In this document: one piece after another, positions 1-7,726 of the stretch
Layout: the number at the start of each line of letters is the position of its first letter
Numbering within the stretch: the first letter of the stretch is position 1
Assembly (NCBI GenBank): GCA_009693785.1
Contig: SHWP01000007.1
Location: 28,549 to 92,548, forward strand
Length of the DNA stretch: 64,000 nt
Reading direction: 5' to 3'
Source: Rhodospirillaceae bacterium
GTDB taxonomy: Bacteria; Pseudomonadota; Alphaproteobacteria; Rhodospirillales; Rhodospirillaceae
Notes under the pieces: generated by a model
Seen by the model: only the letters and a program-made list of their open reading frames with translations
Told to the model about the DNA's origin: nothing
The model's database searches: none
Made by a program: the position numbers and the translations under genes

Positions 1-2
1 TC

Positions 3-1127
3 TCGGAACTCACCAACGATCTTGAGACCACTTACGTCCAATCGATGGAGCTGGTGGATAAAGAATCCAATTTGCTCAAGCAAAAGGCGCAAGAGCTGAG
101 CCAAGCACCCGGCGCCAAGCCCAAACTGGCTGAGCGCATTAAGACCAAGGCCAAGGAAGTCTTGAAATCTCCGTCTTCGATCTTGTCTGGTGATAGCGAC
201 AACATTGATCTGGCACTCGACAAAGCCAAGCTTGAACGCGCCCATGCCGACGAATCCCGCAAAGGCATTTTGACCGAACTCAGCGAGTTGGAAAACTCGA
301 TGGTCGACGTCGTCGGCCACCACAGCAAGACATCATTCATCGCCGCTGAAGGCTTGGAATTGCGCCAAGTCGTTCTCGAACGCGACATGGCCGTGACCGA
401 CCGTGAGACTTTGGCGACGCGTGTGGCCTCGCTGGAAGATCAAATCCGCGAAATGGAAAGCAACCAGCTGCTGCTTTATCACCGGTTCTCGGAATTGGTG
501 GAATCCAAGATCGCCAACATCGAATCATCGCTCAGCATCACCGGCCTCGATATCGACACCATGGTGCGCAAACAAAGCAGCCGTGGCGGACAAGGTGGCC
601 CGTTCATCCTACTCGATGAGAAAACGACCCTTAATTCTGGCCCGGTCGAAGAGTCGCTTTATCGTCTTAATGCACATATGGACCGTCTCAGTGACCTCCA
701 GGCCCTACTAATTGGGTTGCCAATCGCCGCGCCATTGAAGAACTTCGAATTGAACTCTGGTTTTGGCGTGCGCCGCGATCCATTTACGGGCCAATACGCG
801 CAACATCTGGGCCTCGACATGGGGGCTGATTTTAAGTCGGCCGTGATGGCCACTGGCGAGGGCAAGGTGGTTTACGCGGGCTGGGAAGGGCGCTACGGTC
901 GCATGGTCGAGGTAGACCATGGCATGGGCCTGATGACCCGTTATGCCCACTTGGCGCGTATCTTGGTCAAGGAAGGCGATAAGGTCCAGCGTGGCACCGC
1001 CATCGGCCAATTAGGATGCAGTGGCCGTTGCTCAGGCCCGCACGTTCACTACGAAGTGTTGAACAACGGCAAGGCGATTAATCCGCTGAAATTTCTGAAG
1101 GCCGGCAGCGATGTTTTCAAAGGCTAA
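3..1127 (+). CDS. LytM/M23-family murein peptidase with coiled-coil N-terminus (5' partial)
   Basis: This is probably an envelope-bound peptidoglycan endopeptidase or an amidase activator. The reading frame is open to the window edge from base 3, so the N-terminus (any signal or membrane anchor) lies outside; an internal ATG at 45 is unlikely to be the true start. Numbering from that Met, residues 1-220 are charged and coiled-coil-like. Residues about 235-350 form an M23 domain that keeps the zinc ligands H254 and D258 (HLGLD) and the HVH motif at 333-335, so it should be catalytically competent rather than a degenerate EnvC-type activator. It overlaps the bactofilin gene by 17 nt. M23-bactofilin pairs are a known cell-shape module, which supports a role in localized wall remodelling. 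Confidence 0.88.
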   Translation, partial: SELTNDLETTYVQSMELVDKESNLLKQKAQELSQAPGAKPKLAERIKTKAKEVLKSPSSILSGDSDNIDLALDKAKLERAHADESRKGILTELSELENSMVDVVGHHSKTSFIAAEGLELRQVVLERDMAVTDRETLATRVASLEDQIREMESNQLLLYHRFSELVESKIANIESSLSITGLDIDTMVRKQSSRGGQGGPFILLDEKTTLNSGPVEESLYRLNAHMDRLSDLQALLIGLPIAAPLKNFELNSGFGVRRDPFTGQYAQHLGLDMGADFKSAVMATGEGKVVYAGWEGRYGRMVEVDHGMGLMTRYAHLARILVKEGDKVQRGTAIGQLGCSGRCSGPHVHYEVLNNGKAINPLKFLKAGSDVFKG

Positions 1128-1605
1128 CAATAAAGCGACCCAAATCGCGCAAGACGTCCGCCCCGATTTGAATAAGGCGGTGCCGTCGATCATTAGCGCA
1201 GGCCTGTCGATTGAAGGCCATTTGGCCTCTGCTGGCGAGGTCCAGGTGGATGGCACGGTCAATGGCGACATCCGTTGTAAGTCTTTGATTGTTGGCGTTA
1301 AGGGCTCGGTGTTTGGCGAGGTCATCGCCCAAACGGTTCGCATGCACGGCTCGATCAAGGGCATGATCCGGGCGAAAAGCGTGTTTTTGGCCTCCACGGC
1401 GCGTATGTCGGGCGATGTCGAACATGAAAGCTTGGCCATCGAACCGGGCGCATACATGGAAGGCCATTGCAAACGTATCTCCGAGGCCAACCTCACGCCC
1501 ATCATGGAAGACCGTCGCCCGCCACGCCCTGAAGCTGTTCCAACCTCGGGGTTGTCGGGCCCGCGCTTAGCCCCGGCACCCAAACCTGCCATCGTGGCAG
1601 CCTAA
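1111..1605 (+). CDS. Bactofilin family cytoskeletal protein
   Basis: This 164-residue protein carries a bactofilin (DUF583) beta-helix core at about residues 25-125, made of short repeats with regularly spaced Gly, Val and Ile (for example GTVNGDI, GSVFGEV, GSIKGMI). The flanking tails look disordered; the C-terminal tail is rich in Pro and Ala. Bactofilins polymerize without nucleotides and recruit wall enzymes, controlling stalk formation, curvature or cell shape. The ATG lies inside the upstream M23 peptidase gene, so the two are translationally coupled, and a strong terminator follows 26 nt after the stop. The family call is firm; the morphological role is inferred from the partner gene. 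Confidence 0.92.
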   Translation: MFSKANNKATQIAQDVRPDLNKAVPSIISAGLSIEGHLASAGEVQVDGTVNGDIRCKSLIVGVKGSVFGEVIAQTVRMHGSIKGMIRAKSVFLASTARMSGDVEHESLAIEPGAYMEGHCKRISEANLTPIMEDRRPPRPEAVPTSGLSGPRLAPAPKPAIVAA

Positions 1606-1631
1606 GGCCAGTCCATGGATTGGCGGCTAAG

Positions 1632-1655
1632 GGGCAGCCTTCGGGCTGCCCTTTT
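1632..1655 (+). terminator. Rho-independent terminator after bactofilin
   Basis: A perfect 8-bp stem GGGCAGCC / GGCTGCCC with a TTCG tetraloop is followed by TTTT. It lies 26 nt after the bactofilin stop and closes the M23-bactofilin operon. Confidence 0.85.
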
Positions 1656-1687
1656 GATTTGGGGCCTCCTCCAAAGCTGAGAAAATA

Positions 1688-1711
1688 ATCACGACAGTGA
1701 TCACGACAGTG
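1688..1711. repeat. 12-bp tandem duplication (ATCACGACAGTG x2)
   Basis: Two adjacent exact copies of ATCACGACAGTG lie between the terminator and the cupin gene, in the region expected to hold that gene's promoter. It may be a slippage duplication or a paired protein-binding site; the sequence cannot decide. Confidence 0.6.
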
Positions 1712-1768
1712 ATTGAGTCCGCTTCGGTTTAGCAGCAATATCTCCACCTCAAACAATCGAGGTGCCTC

Positions 1769-2596
1769 ATGCGCTTTTCTGCTGCCATTGGTTTCATTCT
1801 GTTGCTCTCTTCCGTAACCGCCAGCGCGCAAGCGCCACTGGGCGATGATGTTTACGTATTGCCTGGCAAGTCAGTGCCGGCGGTGTCCATGGCTGCCTGG
1901 ACCGACAAAGATGCTGTGCGTTCATCTGCCGGCGCAGATGCGGCCAAGGCGCCAAAAGGTGCGGTCACATACTCAGCCAAATCAGCGCCGTGGCCTACGG
2001 GCCGCGTGCGCGTGTTGACGTTCTCGAAAGCCAATGGCGGTGTGTTGCATCCGATCACCGATGAGACGTTGCTCTATGTGCTCTCAGGCACCGCACAGGC
2101 TGAGGTCGGTGGCAAGTCTGTTACGTTGGCCCAGGGCGATGTCGCCAGCCACCCAACAGGCGCGTTGCGTAATGCGGGTGCAGCGGCCGATGCCGTGATC
2201 GTCACATGGACTGTTTCAAGTCTTACCGGCGATGCCACGCCAGCTCAAGTTCGCGGCGCCGACACCAAAGAAGGTGGCGCAGGAACCTTGAAGATCAAGC
2301 GCTATGAATTCCCAGGCAATTCGGTGCGCGCTGTGAAGCTGGCCGTAGCTGGCCCGGGAACCAAAAACTCTGCCAAAACTGATTCGCTCATTCTTGTCAC
2401 AGGTGGGCATATGAAGTTCAACGAGAACGGCAAGGTTTTTGATGTCGGTGCTGGCGATTTCATCCGCGAGGTCGCGGGCCTGGAACACTTCTGGGAAGTC
2501 CTAGAGGCTGCGAGCTTCGTAACCACGAGTGGCCTGCCGAAAGGTGCTGCGCCCATCGACCCGTCCAAGGCGACCGATGTTCCGCCCGCGCGGTGA
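1769..2596 (+). CDS. Exported double-cupin protein
   Basis: This 275-residue protein has a clear Sec signal peptide (hydrophobic residues 7-18, cleavage near ASA-QA at 20-22). It contains two cupin-like barrels: residues about 85-130, with the candidate metal ligands H94, E99 and H128, and residues about 205-248, with H214, E234 and H240. The ligand spacing only loosely follows the cupin consensus, so metal binding is unproven. Its stop codon TGA overlaps the GTG start of the next gene (GTGA), so it is the first gene of the FMN-binding / polyferredoxin / ApbE cassette. A periplasmic role beside flavin and iron-sulfur proteins is inferred from position; the substrate is unknown. Confidence 0.75.
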   Translation: MRFSAAIGFILLLSSVTASAQAPLGDDVYVLPGKSVPAVSMAAWTDKDAVRSSAGADAAKAPKGAVTYSAKSAPWPTGRVRVLTFSKANGGVLHPITDETLLYVLSGTAQAEVGGKSVTLAQGDVASHPTGALRNAGAAADAVIVTWTVSSLTGDATPAQVRGADTKEGGAGTLKIKRYEFPGNSVRAVKLAVAGPGTKNSAKTDSLILVTGGHMKFNENGKVFDVGAGDFIREVAGLEHFWEVLEAASFVTTSGLPKGAAPIDPSKATDVPPAR

Positions 2597-3168
2597 TAGC
2601 GCTATCTCAAAAGCAGCCAATCAGCCTGTTCGTTGCATTGGTGTATGTGGGCACGGCATTGCTTATGCCGTGCCGCATCGCTTTTGCGGCTGAAGCCGCC
2701 CCCCAGGCCACAGCAGCGGAAGAAAAACTTCTGAGAGAGGTTTTTCCACAGGCTGGCTCTTTTTCAGGAAAAAACGGTGCCAAGCCTCATTTCAAAGCAT
2801 TTGCTAAAAACGCCAAGACGGGCAAAAACGAACTCGCTGGATTCGTTTTCAAAACCAATGAGGTCGAGCCGGATGAATACGGCTATGCCGGTCCAATAGA
2901 AATTATTGTTGGCATGACTAATGACGGCGTGATCACCGGCATCAAAGTCTTGAATCACCGCGAACCCTTCGGGTCGTTTTCGATTGATCCACCAGAGTTC
3001 GCAGCTCAGTTCAAGGGCAAGAGCATTCTCGACGCCTTTGAAGTAGGCAATGATATCGATGCCGTCACGCGGGCTACGATCAGCGTCGAAGGCGCATCGC
3101 GGGTGATCAGGAAAAGTGCGCGGCGTATCCTTCAGCAGCACCTTGCGGAACAGCAAGGAAAGAAATGA
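2593..3168 (+). CDS. Periplasmic FMN-binding domain protein (NosR N-terminal-like)
   Basis: This 191-residue protein has an N-terminal hydrophobic signal or anchor (residues 10-32) followed by one FMN-binding domain of the NosR/RnfG/NqrC type. The segment GYAGPIEIIVG (98-108) and the pattern following it resemble the periplasmic part of NosR. The flavinylation motif is DAVTRATIS (156-164), with T162 the expected phosphoester-linked Thr; the usual Gly of SGAT is Arg here. The GTG start at 2593 overlaps the cupin stop. The ApbE transferase two genes downstream would attach the FMN. In canonical NosR this domain is fused to the membrane polyferredoxin; here it is a separate gene immediately upstream of one. 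Confidence 0.85.
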   Translation: MIALSQKQPISLFVALVYVGTALLMPCRIAFAAEAAPQATAAEEKLLREVFPQAGSFSGKNGAKPHFKAFAKNAKTGKNELAGFVFKTNEVEPDEYGYAGPIEIIVGMTNDGVITGIKVLNHREPFGSFSIDPPEFAAQFKGKSILDAFEVGNDIDAVTRATISVEGASRVIRKSARRILQQHLAEQQGKK

Positions 3169-4172
3169 TGGGGCTAACGCTTCGGGCCGTTTTGGCGGCG
3201 CTACTTTGCCTGACGTTTATCGGCTCCGCACCAGCCCAACCGCTCCAAGATAACGCATCGATTGCGCCGTCAGCTCAAGAAAGCATCGCACCTACCGCAC
3301 CATCGTTGGCCGATCTTGATCTTCTCATCGAAGACGACGATGCCCAAATTCCATCACTCGACCAAAGTGACATCATTGATTTAGCCGCGCTCGGTGCTTT
3401 CCTGGTGCTGGCGTTGCTGAGTTTTTGGAAAAAGAGCAAGGTTCTGAAACTCGCGACGATGGTCACCTCGGTCATCTACATGGGCTTCGTGAAAGGTAAT
3501 CTTGTCTCGCTGGTTCACATCTTCGGACTGGTCGAATTGTCGTTTCCCATTTTTAAATACAACGTGTCTTGGTACCTGCTGATATTTTTCACTATTGTTT
3601 CCACGGGCCTGTGGGGGCGGCTGTACTGCGGGCGGGTTTGCGCATTTGGCGCGCTCACGCAACTGATGGATCAAATTATCCCAAGCCGGTTCCGGTATGA
3701 GTTACCCCGCAGGTACGAACAGCGCGCGGTTTATGTGAAATACATTCTTCTGGCGGGGTCGGTCGGCTACTTCCTGTTTTCTGGGGATAAATTTATCTAC
3801 AAATACGTTGAGCCCTTTTGGATGTTCACGCTCACCGGCACTACCGTGATGTGGACGATGCTGACGCTGCTGCTGCTGACCACGGTTTTCATCCGGAATT
3901 TTTATTGCCGTTACCTTTGCTCGGTTGGCTCGGCCTTGGGCTTGTTGTCCAATCTTTCCATCTTCCGTATCAAACGGTGGAAGCAGTGCAACACCTGCAA
4001 ACTCTGCGAGAAGGCCTGTGAATGGGGCGCCATTCAGGGCCCAAAGATATTAGTTTCCGAGTGCGTCCGCTGTGATGATTGCGAAATCCTTTATAGCGAC
4101 GACAAAAAATGCGTGCACTGGCTGATGCTCAAGAAAAACAGCCTCAAGCGCGCCGCAGCGGCGATCATTTGA
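3165..4172 (+). CDS. NosR/NapH-like 4Fe-4S polyferredoxin membrane protein
   Basis: This 335-residue protein has a signal-like N-terminus (1-25), an acidic Pro/Ala linker, about five membrane spans (roughly 70-88, 95-120, 133-155, 190-208, 222-245) and a cytoplasmic C-terminus. Two membrane-edge motifs, C155-x3-C159 and C248-x3-C252, match those in NosR, NapH and PceC-type proteins, but the following Pro is Ala or Ser. The C-terminus holds CxxCxxCxxxC (275, 278, 281, 285) and a second cluster (C300, C303, C306, C316 with the long NosR-type spacing). The gene overlaps the FMN-binding gene by 4 nt. It likely moves quinol-derived electrons across the membrane to the flavoprotein. No nosZ is in the window. 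Confidence 0.85.
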   Translation: MMGLTLRAVLAALLCLTFIGSAPAQPLQDNASIAPSAQESIAPTAPSLADLDLLIEDDDAQIPSLDQSDIIDLAALGAFLVLALLSFWKKSKVLKLATMVTSVIYMGFVKGNLVSLVHIFGLVELSFPIFKYNVSWYLLIFFTIVSTGLWGRLYCGRVCAFGALTQLMDQIIPSRFRYELPRRYEQRAVYVKYILLAGSVGYFLFSGDKFIYKYVEPFWMFTLTGTTVMWTMLTLLLLTTVFIRNFYCRYLCSVGSALGLLSNLSIFRIKRWKQCNTCKLCEKACEWGAIQGPKILVSECVRCDDCEILYSDDKKCVHWLMLKKNSLKRAAAAII

Positions 4173-5347
4173 ACTTTCGAAGGGTAACAGGCAGGTTCGC
4201 ATGCGGGCTTGCCGCACTGTTGCTCTTGCAGTCTTGCATTACAGCAACTCACGAACCTAGCGTGGCGCATGGCGACTGGACGGTTATGGCCACGAGCCTC
4301 GACATAACCGTGTATCGCCCTGCGTCTATGTCCTCTCTCACGTCAGACGATTTAAGAGCTGCCTACGCCGAGGTTGTCGAGATCGACCGCCTCATGAGCC
4401 TGTACAAAGCCGACAGTGAATTGACGGCTTTAAATAATCGAAATGGCGAAGGGGCGGTGCCTGTCAGTCCCAAGTTATTCGAAGTTCTGAGCGCCGCAAG
4501 TCACTACGCCCATCTTTCTGGGGGCGCGTTCGACGCGACAGTTCAGCCCTTGGTGAACCTGTGGGGATTCTTCCGCGTGGAGCATGCCGCAATCCCGCTG
4601 CAAGCCCAGATTGATGCCGTCATGAAAGTCATCGGCAATGATCGAATGTCTTTGGATGCCAGCACCCGAACCCTCACACTTCAAGGCGGAACGCGGGTAG
4701 ATCTTGGTGGCATCGCCAAGGGTTATGCAGTCGATCGGGCTCTCGCTGTGCTGAAAGCGCGCGGAGTTCAGGCGGCGCTGGTTAACTTGGGCGGCAACAT
4801 TGGCGTTCTTGGCCGCCCGCCCGGCCGAAGGCCCTGGGTGGTCGGCATTCAGCACCCGCGTGAACCGAGACTAATTGGGCAGATTCGATTCTGGCACGGC
4901 GCGGTGGCAACCTCGGGTGATTATGATCGGTACTTTGAATTTGGCGGTAAACGTTACAGCCACTTGCTGGATCCACGCACCGGCCAGCCGGTGGAGGGCA
5001 TATATTCATTCACTGTGGTCGCACCCACCGCGACGGCGGCTGACGCATTTTCGACGGCTGCATTTGTTTTGGGGGCGGAGCGGGGGCTCGCATTGCTGAA
5101 GGGTTGCCGTGGGTTTCAAGGCGTCGCGATCGAACCCAACGAGACCCACGCCCTTCGCGGCGGAACAAACGAACCCTTGCTTGTCAGCGCAACGTCGCAA
5201 AGCGAATCGAGCCCAATTGCGAACAGGGACAAAATTTCTATCAATCTACAGCCCGATTCCTTCATTGTGGTAAGGCCAATCGATGCAGATCGGAAAAGCG
5301 TTACGCCTCGTGACTGCAATTGGCCCATTGCGCCAGATCCAGGCTAA
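4169..5347 (+). CDS. apbE: FAD:protein FMN transferase ApbE (lipoprotein)
   Basis: ApbE covalently attaches FMN from FAD to a Thr of periplasmic flavoproteins, here presumably the FMN-binding protein encoded at 2593. The hallmark motifs are present: DLGGIAKGYAVD (about 178-189 from the chosen start), NLGGN, a GDYDRYF...YSHLLDPRTGQP block and ADAFSTA. I chose a TTG start at 4169, which overlaps the upstream stop (TTGA) and gives a lipoprotein signal ending in the lipobox LLQSC (Cys23). The in-frame ATG at 4109 would add 20 charged residues ahead of it and bury the start in the upstream gene. About 60 residues after the conserved domain form an unusual polar tail. The start is inferred; the family call is firm. 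Confidence 0.9.
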   Translation: MNFRRVTGRFACGLAALLLLQSCITATHEPSVAHGDWTVMATSLDITVYRPASMSSLTSDDLRAAYAEVVEIDRLMSLYKADSELTALNNRNGEGAVPVSPKLFEVLSAASHYAHLSGGAFDATVQPLVNLWGFFRVEHAAIPLQAQIDAVMKVIGNDRMSLDASTRTLTLQGGTRVDLGGIAKGYAVDRALAVLKARGVQAALVNLGGNIGVLGRPPGRRPWVVGIQHPREPRLIGQIRFWHGAVATSGDYDRYFEFGGKRYSHLLDPRTGQPVEGIYSFTVVAPTATAADAFSTAAFVLGAERGLALLKGCRGFQGVAIEPNETHALRGGTNEPLLVSATSQSESSPIANRDKISINLQPDSFIVVRPIDADRKSVTPRDCNWPIAPDPG

Positions 5348-5367
5348 CTCTTGACCTGTGAACTTGT

Positions 5368-7572
5368 TTATTTCGGTGTTGCGACCTTGAGCTCTTTTTC
5401 TAAGCTCTGAGGTACACTTGTCGAATTGGCTAAAAGTGTGCGGTAAACCATCACGTTTTCCATCACGCGCTGTACGTAATTGCGCGTCTCGGGGAACGGA
5501 ATAGACTCGACCCAATCAACCGCATCGACACTGGCTAGCCTCGGGTCGCCGAAAGTGCGAGCCCATTGCTTTGGACGCCCGGGCCCCGCGTTATAGCCCG
5601 CCGCTGCCATGATGTAGGAGCCCTCAAACTCTTCCACCAGCGAGTTCAAATAGGCGCCGCCTAGGCGCACATTGTAAGCCGGGTCGGAGTTTAATTGCGG
5701 TTTGTTATAGCTTTGGCCGCTGGTCCTTGCGGTGGCGCGAGCGGTTGCAGGCATGAGCTGCATCAGCCCTAGCGCCCCGGTCGGGCTAGCTGCATCGGTG
5801 TCGAAGTTGCTTTCTTGGCGCATGATCGCCAGCATCAGGGCCTTCTCGGGGGCCGCTGGAAACTTGAAAGCTGGTATTGGATAGCCGTAGGTCACGATAA
5901 TGATGCGGTCGCGCCCGGCCTGGCGTGCAACCCACACGCCTAGGTCGGGGTGGCCCAAGCGGTGCGCCAACTCGGCCGCCATATGTCGATCGACTGCAAA
6001 ATCCGAGGAATCCGCCAAGGCCAAAACAAATTGTCTCAAAAATGGTGTTCCTGGCACATCGGCCAGCGCACGAACGGCCTTGGTCATGTCTTTGTTGTCA
6101 AAGGCAGCACGTTCTTGGGCCGATGGTGTTGGGTCTAGTGGCAACTGCGGTAGCGTTGGGTTCTTCAACCGCCCGAGGCCAAGCTGGCCGTAGAATGTGG
6201 TGATATGCGTGGCCGCCTTGCGATACCAATCTGCGGCGATATCGGGCCGGCCCAGTTGCTCGGCGGCGCGTCCAGTCCAATAGGCGCCGCGCGAAACGTT
6301 GGCCGCCAATTGCACGGTATCGTAGACCTTTTGGAAGTGCTGCAGCGCAGCTTCGCCATCGTTGAGGAACCGCAAGGCGATCCAACCCGCCAGCCATTCG
6401 GCCTCGGATAAATTTACGGCATCGAGCGTGCCGTGGTTTTTTACAATCGTATAGGCCTCACGTGCGCGGCTTTTTTCCAGTGAATCCCGCGCCAAAAATT
6501 GGCGTTCGCGCCACCACAAGTCGGGGCGGGGGGCGGTGTCAACCAAATTGGGTAACAACTCGCGTGCAGCGTCTTCACGATCGCGTTTGCGCCGCCATTT
6601 GATGCGGTCATAAACCAAACCCGGATCTGCGGCCAAATCGCCGGGTAACTTCGAGATCAAGCGTTCGACGTTGCCCGCTGACGCGATCAGCGCCATGCGC
6701 ACCGAGGCAATGGCAGCCATGGGGGTGTCGACGCGTTTGAGCATGCGGTCTGCGGCACTACGCTGCTCGGCGTAAAGCAATTCTTCTAACCGGGCGCGAT
6801 GATCCTCAGGCCGGATGAAACGGCTAAAGGTTTTGAGAAAGTCGCGTTCCTCGCCGCCATCGAAACGTCCCGTTAGCCAGGCTTCGCGCGCGAGCTTTTC
6901 GGCCAGGGGCATGTCGCGCGCCGACAGGGCAGCTTCGGCAAAAGCCACCTTGCCAGCCGTCGTGGCCGGCGGGTTCTTGGCAAACCAACTCAGGCGTTCG
7001 GCAGGGCCGCCTGAATCATCGGCGACATCCTCGGTAATGCGTTTGAGCTCGCCCATGGACGGCCAATCGGGGTGTGCCTCAATAAACGCGGTTCGTTCGT
7101 TAAAATCGATCTGGGCACCGGGCGAGCGCATGGCGATCCATTCGATCACATTGACCAAAACCGGATTGCCTATGCGGCGCACGCTCTCGCGTGCACTTGC
7201 CCAACGTGACGAGGCTGCCGATTGGATGGCTTGGGCGAATAATTCACGGTCACGAGGGGTCAGGGCCGTGGGCTCAATCCGTGTGCCAAGTCTCACACCG
7301 GTTATACTCTCGGCAGATGGAGCTGCTTGCGTGATGGTGCTTGTGGTTGGTCCTTTCCGGTCCGGGATGGGTGGCTTTCTTTCAGGCAGGATCGGCACCT
7401 TGGCCGCGCGGGGCACTTCGGGTGCTGGCGTAGACTTGGCGCGTTCGGGAATATCGGGCTTGCGCTCGGGCAAGATGCGCGGGCTGGTCTGGGCCATGAC
7501 CGGTGGCAGTGCGTTCGCGGTAAGTGCGAACGTCACAGCCATGGCGCAGCTGGCGCGAATCCAAAATCTCAT
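5368..7572 (-). CDS. slt: Soluble lytic murein transglycosylase (Slt70-like)
   Basis: This exo-type lytic transglycosylase cleaves the MurNAc-GlcNAc bond to leave 1,6-anhydroMurNAc. The chosen ATG at 7572 gives 734 residues with a Sec signal peptide (hydrophobic stretch then PVMAQ); longer upstream readings would place the signal internally. A Pro/Arg-rich linker with repeated PERK(P) motifs follows, then a long alpha-superhelical region (Slt U and L domains), then a C-terminal goose-lysozyme-like domain with the catalytic Glu in MRQESNFD, followed by GALGLMQLMP and YNAGPG. It is divergent from dapA and convergent with apbE (20-nt gap). Confidence 0.93.
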   Translation of the reverse strand: MRFWIRASCAMAVTFALTANALPPVMAQTSPRILPERKPDIPERAKSTPAPEVPRAAKVPILPERKPPIPDRKGPTTSTITQAAPSAESITGVRLGTRIEPTALTPRDRELFAQAIQSAASSRWASARESVRRIGNPVLVNVIEWIAMRSPGAQIDFNERTAFIEAHPDWPSMGELKRITEDVADDSGGPAERLSWFAKNPPATTAGKVAFAEAALSARDMPLAEKLAREAWLTGRFDGGEERDFLKTFSRFIRPEDHRARLEELLYAEQRSAADRMLKRVDTPMAAIASVRMALIASAGNVERLISKLPGDLAADPGLVYDRIKWRRKRDREDAARELLPNLVDTAPRPDLWWRERQFLARDSLEKSRAREAYTIVKNHGTLDAVNLSEAEWLAGWIALRFLNDGEAALQHFQKVYDTVQLAANVSRGAYWTGRAAEQLGRPDIAADWYRKAATHITTFYGQLGLGRLKNPTLPQLPLDPTPSAQERAAFDNKDMTKAVRALADVPGTPFLRQFVLALADSSDFAVDRHMAAELAHRLGHPDLGVWVARQAGRDRIIIVTYGYPIPAFKFPAAPEKALMLAIMRQESNFDTDAASPTGALGLMQLMPATARATARTSGQSYNKPQLNSDPAYNVRLGGAYLNSLVEEFEGSYIMAAAGYNAGPGRPKQWARTFGDPRLASVDAVDWVESIPFPETRNYVQRVMENVMVYRTLLANSTSVPQSLEKELKVATPK

Positions 7573-7645
7573 CCAACTCTCATAAAAAACTTTCGGGCCT
7601 TTGCGCAAGTCCTTGATGCATAAATGTGTTTTCAATCTCACCCAC

Positions 7646-7673
7646 TTGCCGCAATAGCGTTCTATGATATGGT
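7646..7673 (+). promoter_or_regulatory. Possible sigma-70 promoter for dapA-smpB
   Basis: TTGCCG at 7646-7651, a 16-nt spacer and TATGGT at 7668-7673 lie about 55 nt before the dapA ATG in the slt/dapA divergent region. A short inverted repeat ACCCC/GGGGT (7678-7695) sits in the presumed leader. Matches are partial and read by eye only. Confidence 0.3.
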
Positions 7674-7726
7674 CGCCACCCCATTTAACCGGGGTTCGAC
7701 CAGTGCCCCCGCCGGAGTTTGCCAGA

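Noticed and set aside
6815..7585. Long plus-strand reading frame opposite the slt gene (256 codons)
   Set aside because: It is antisense to a clearly conserved lytic transglycosylase and its translation shows no domain; GC-rich codon bias makes such shadows common.
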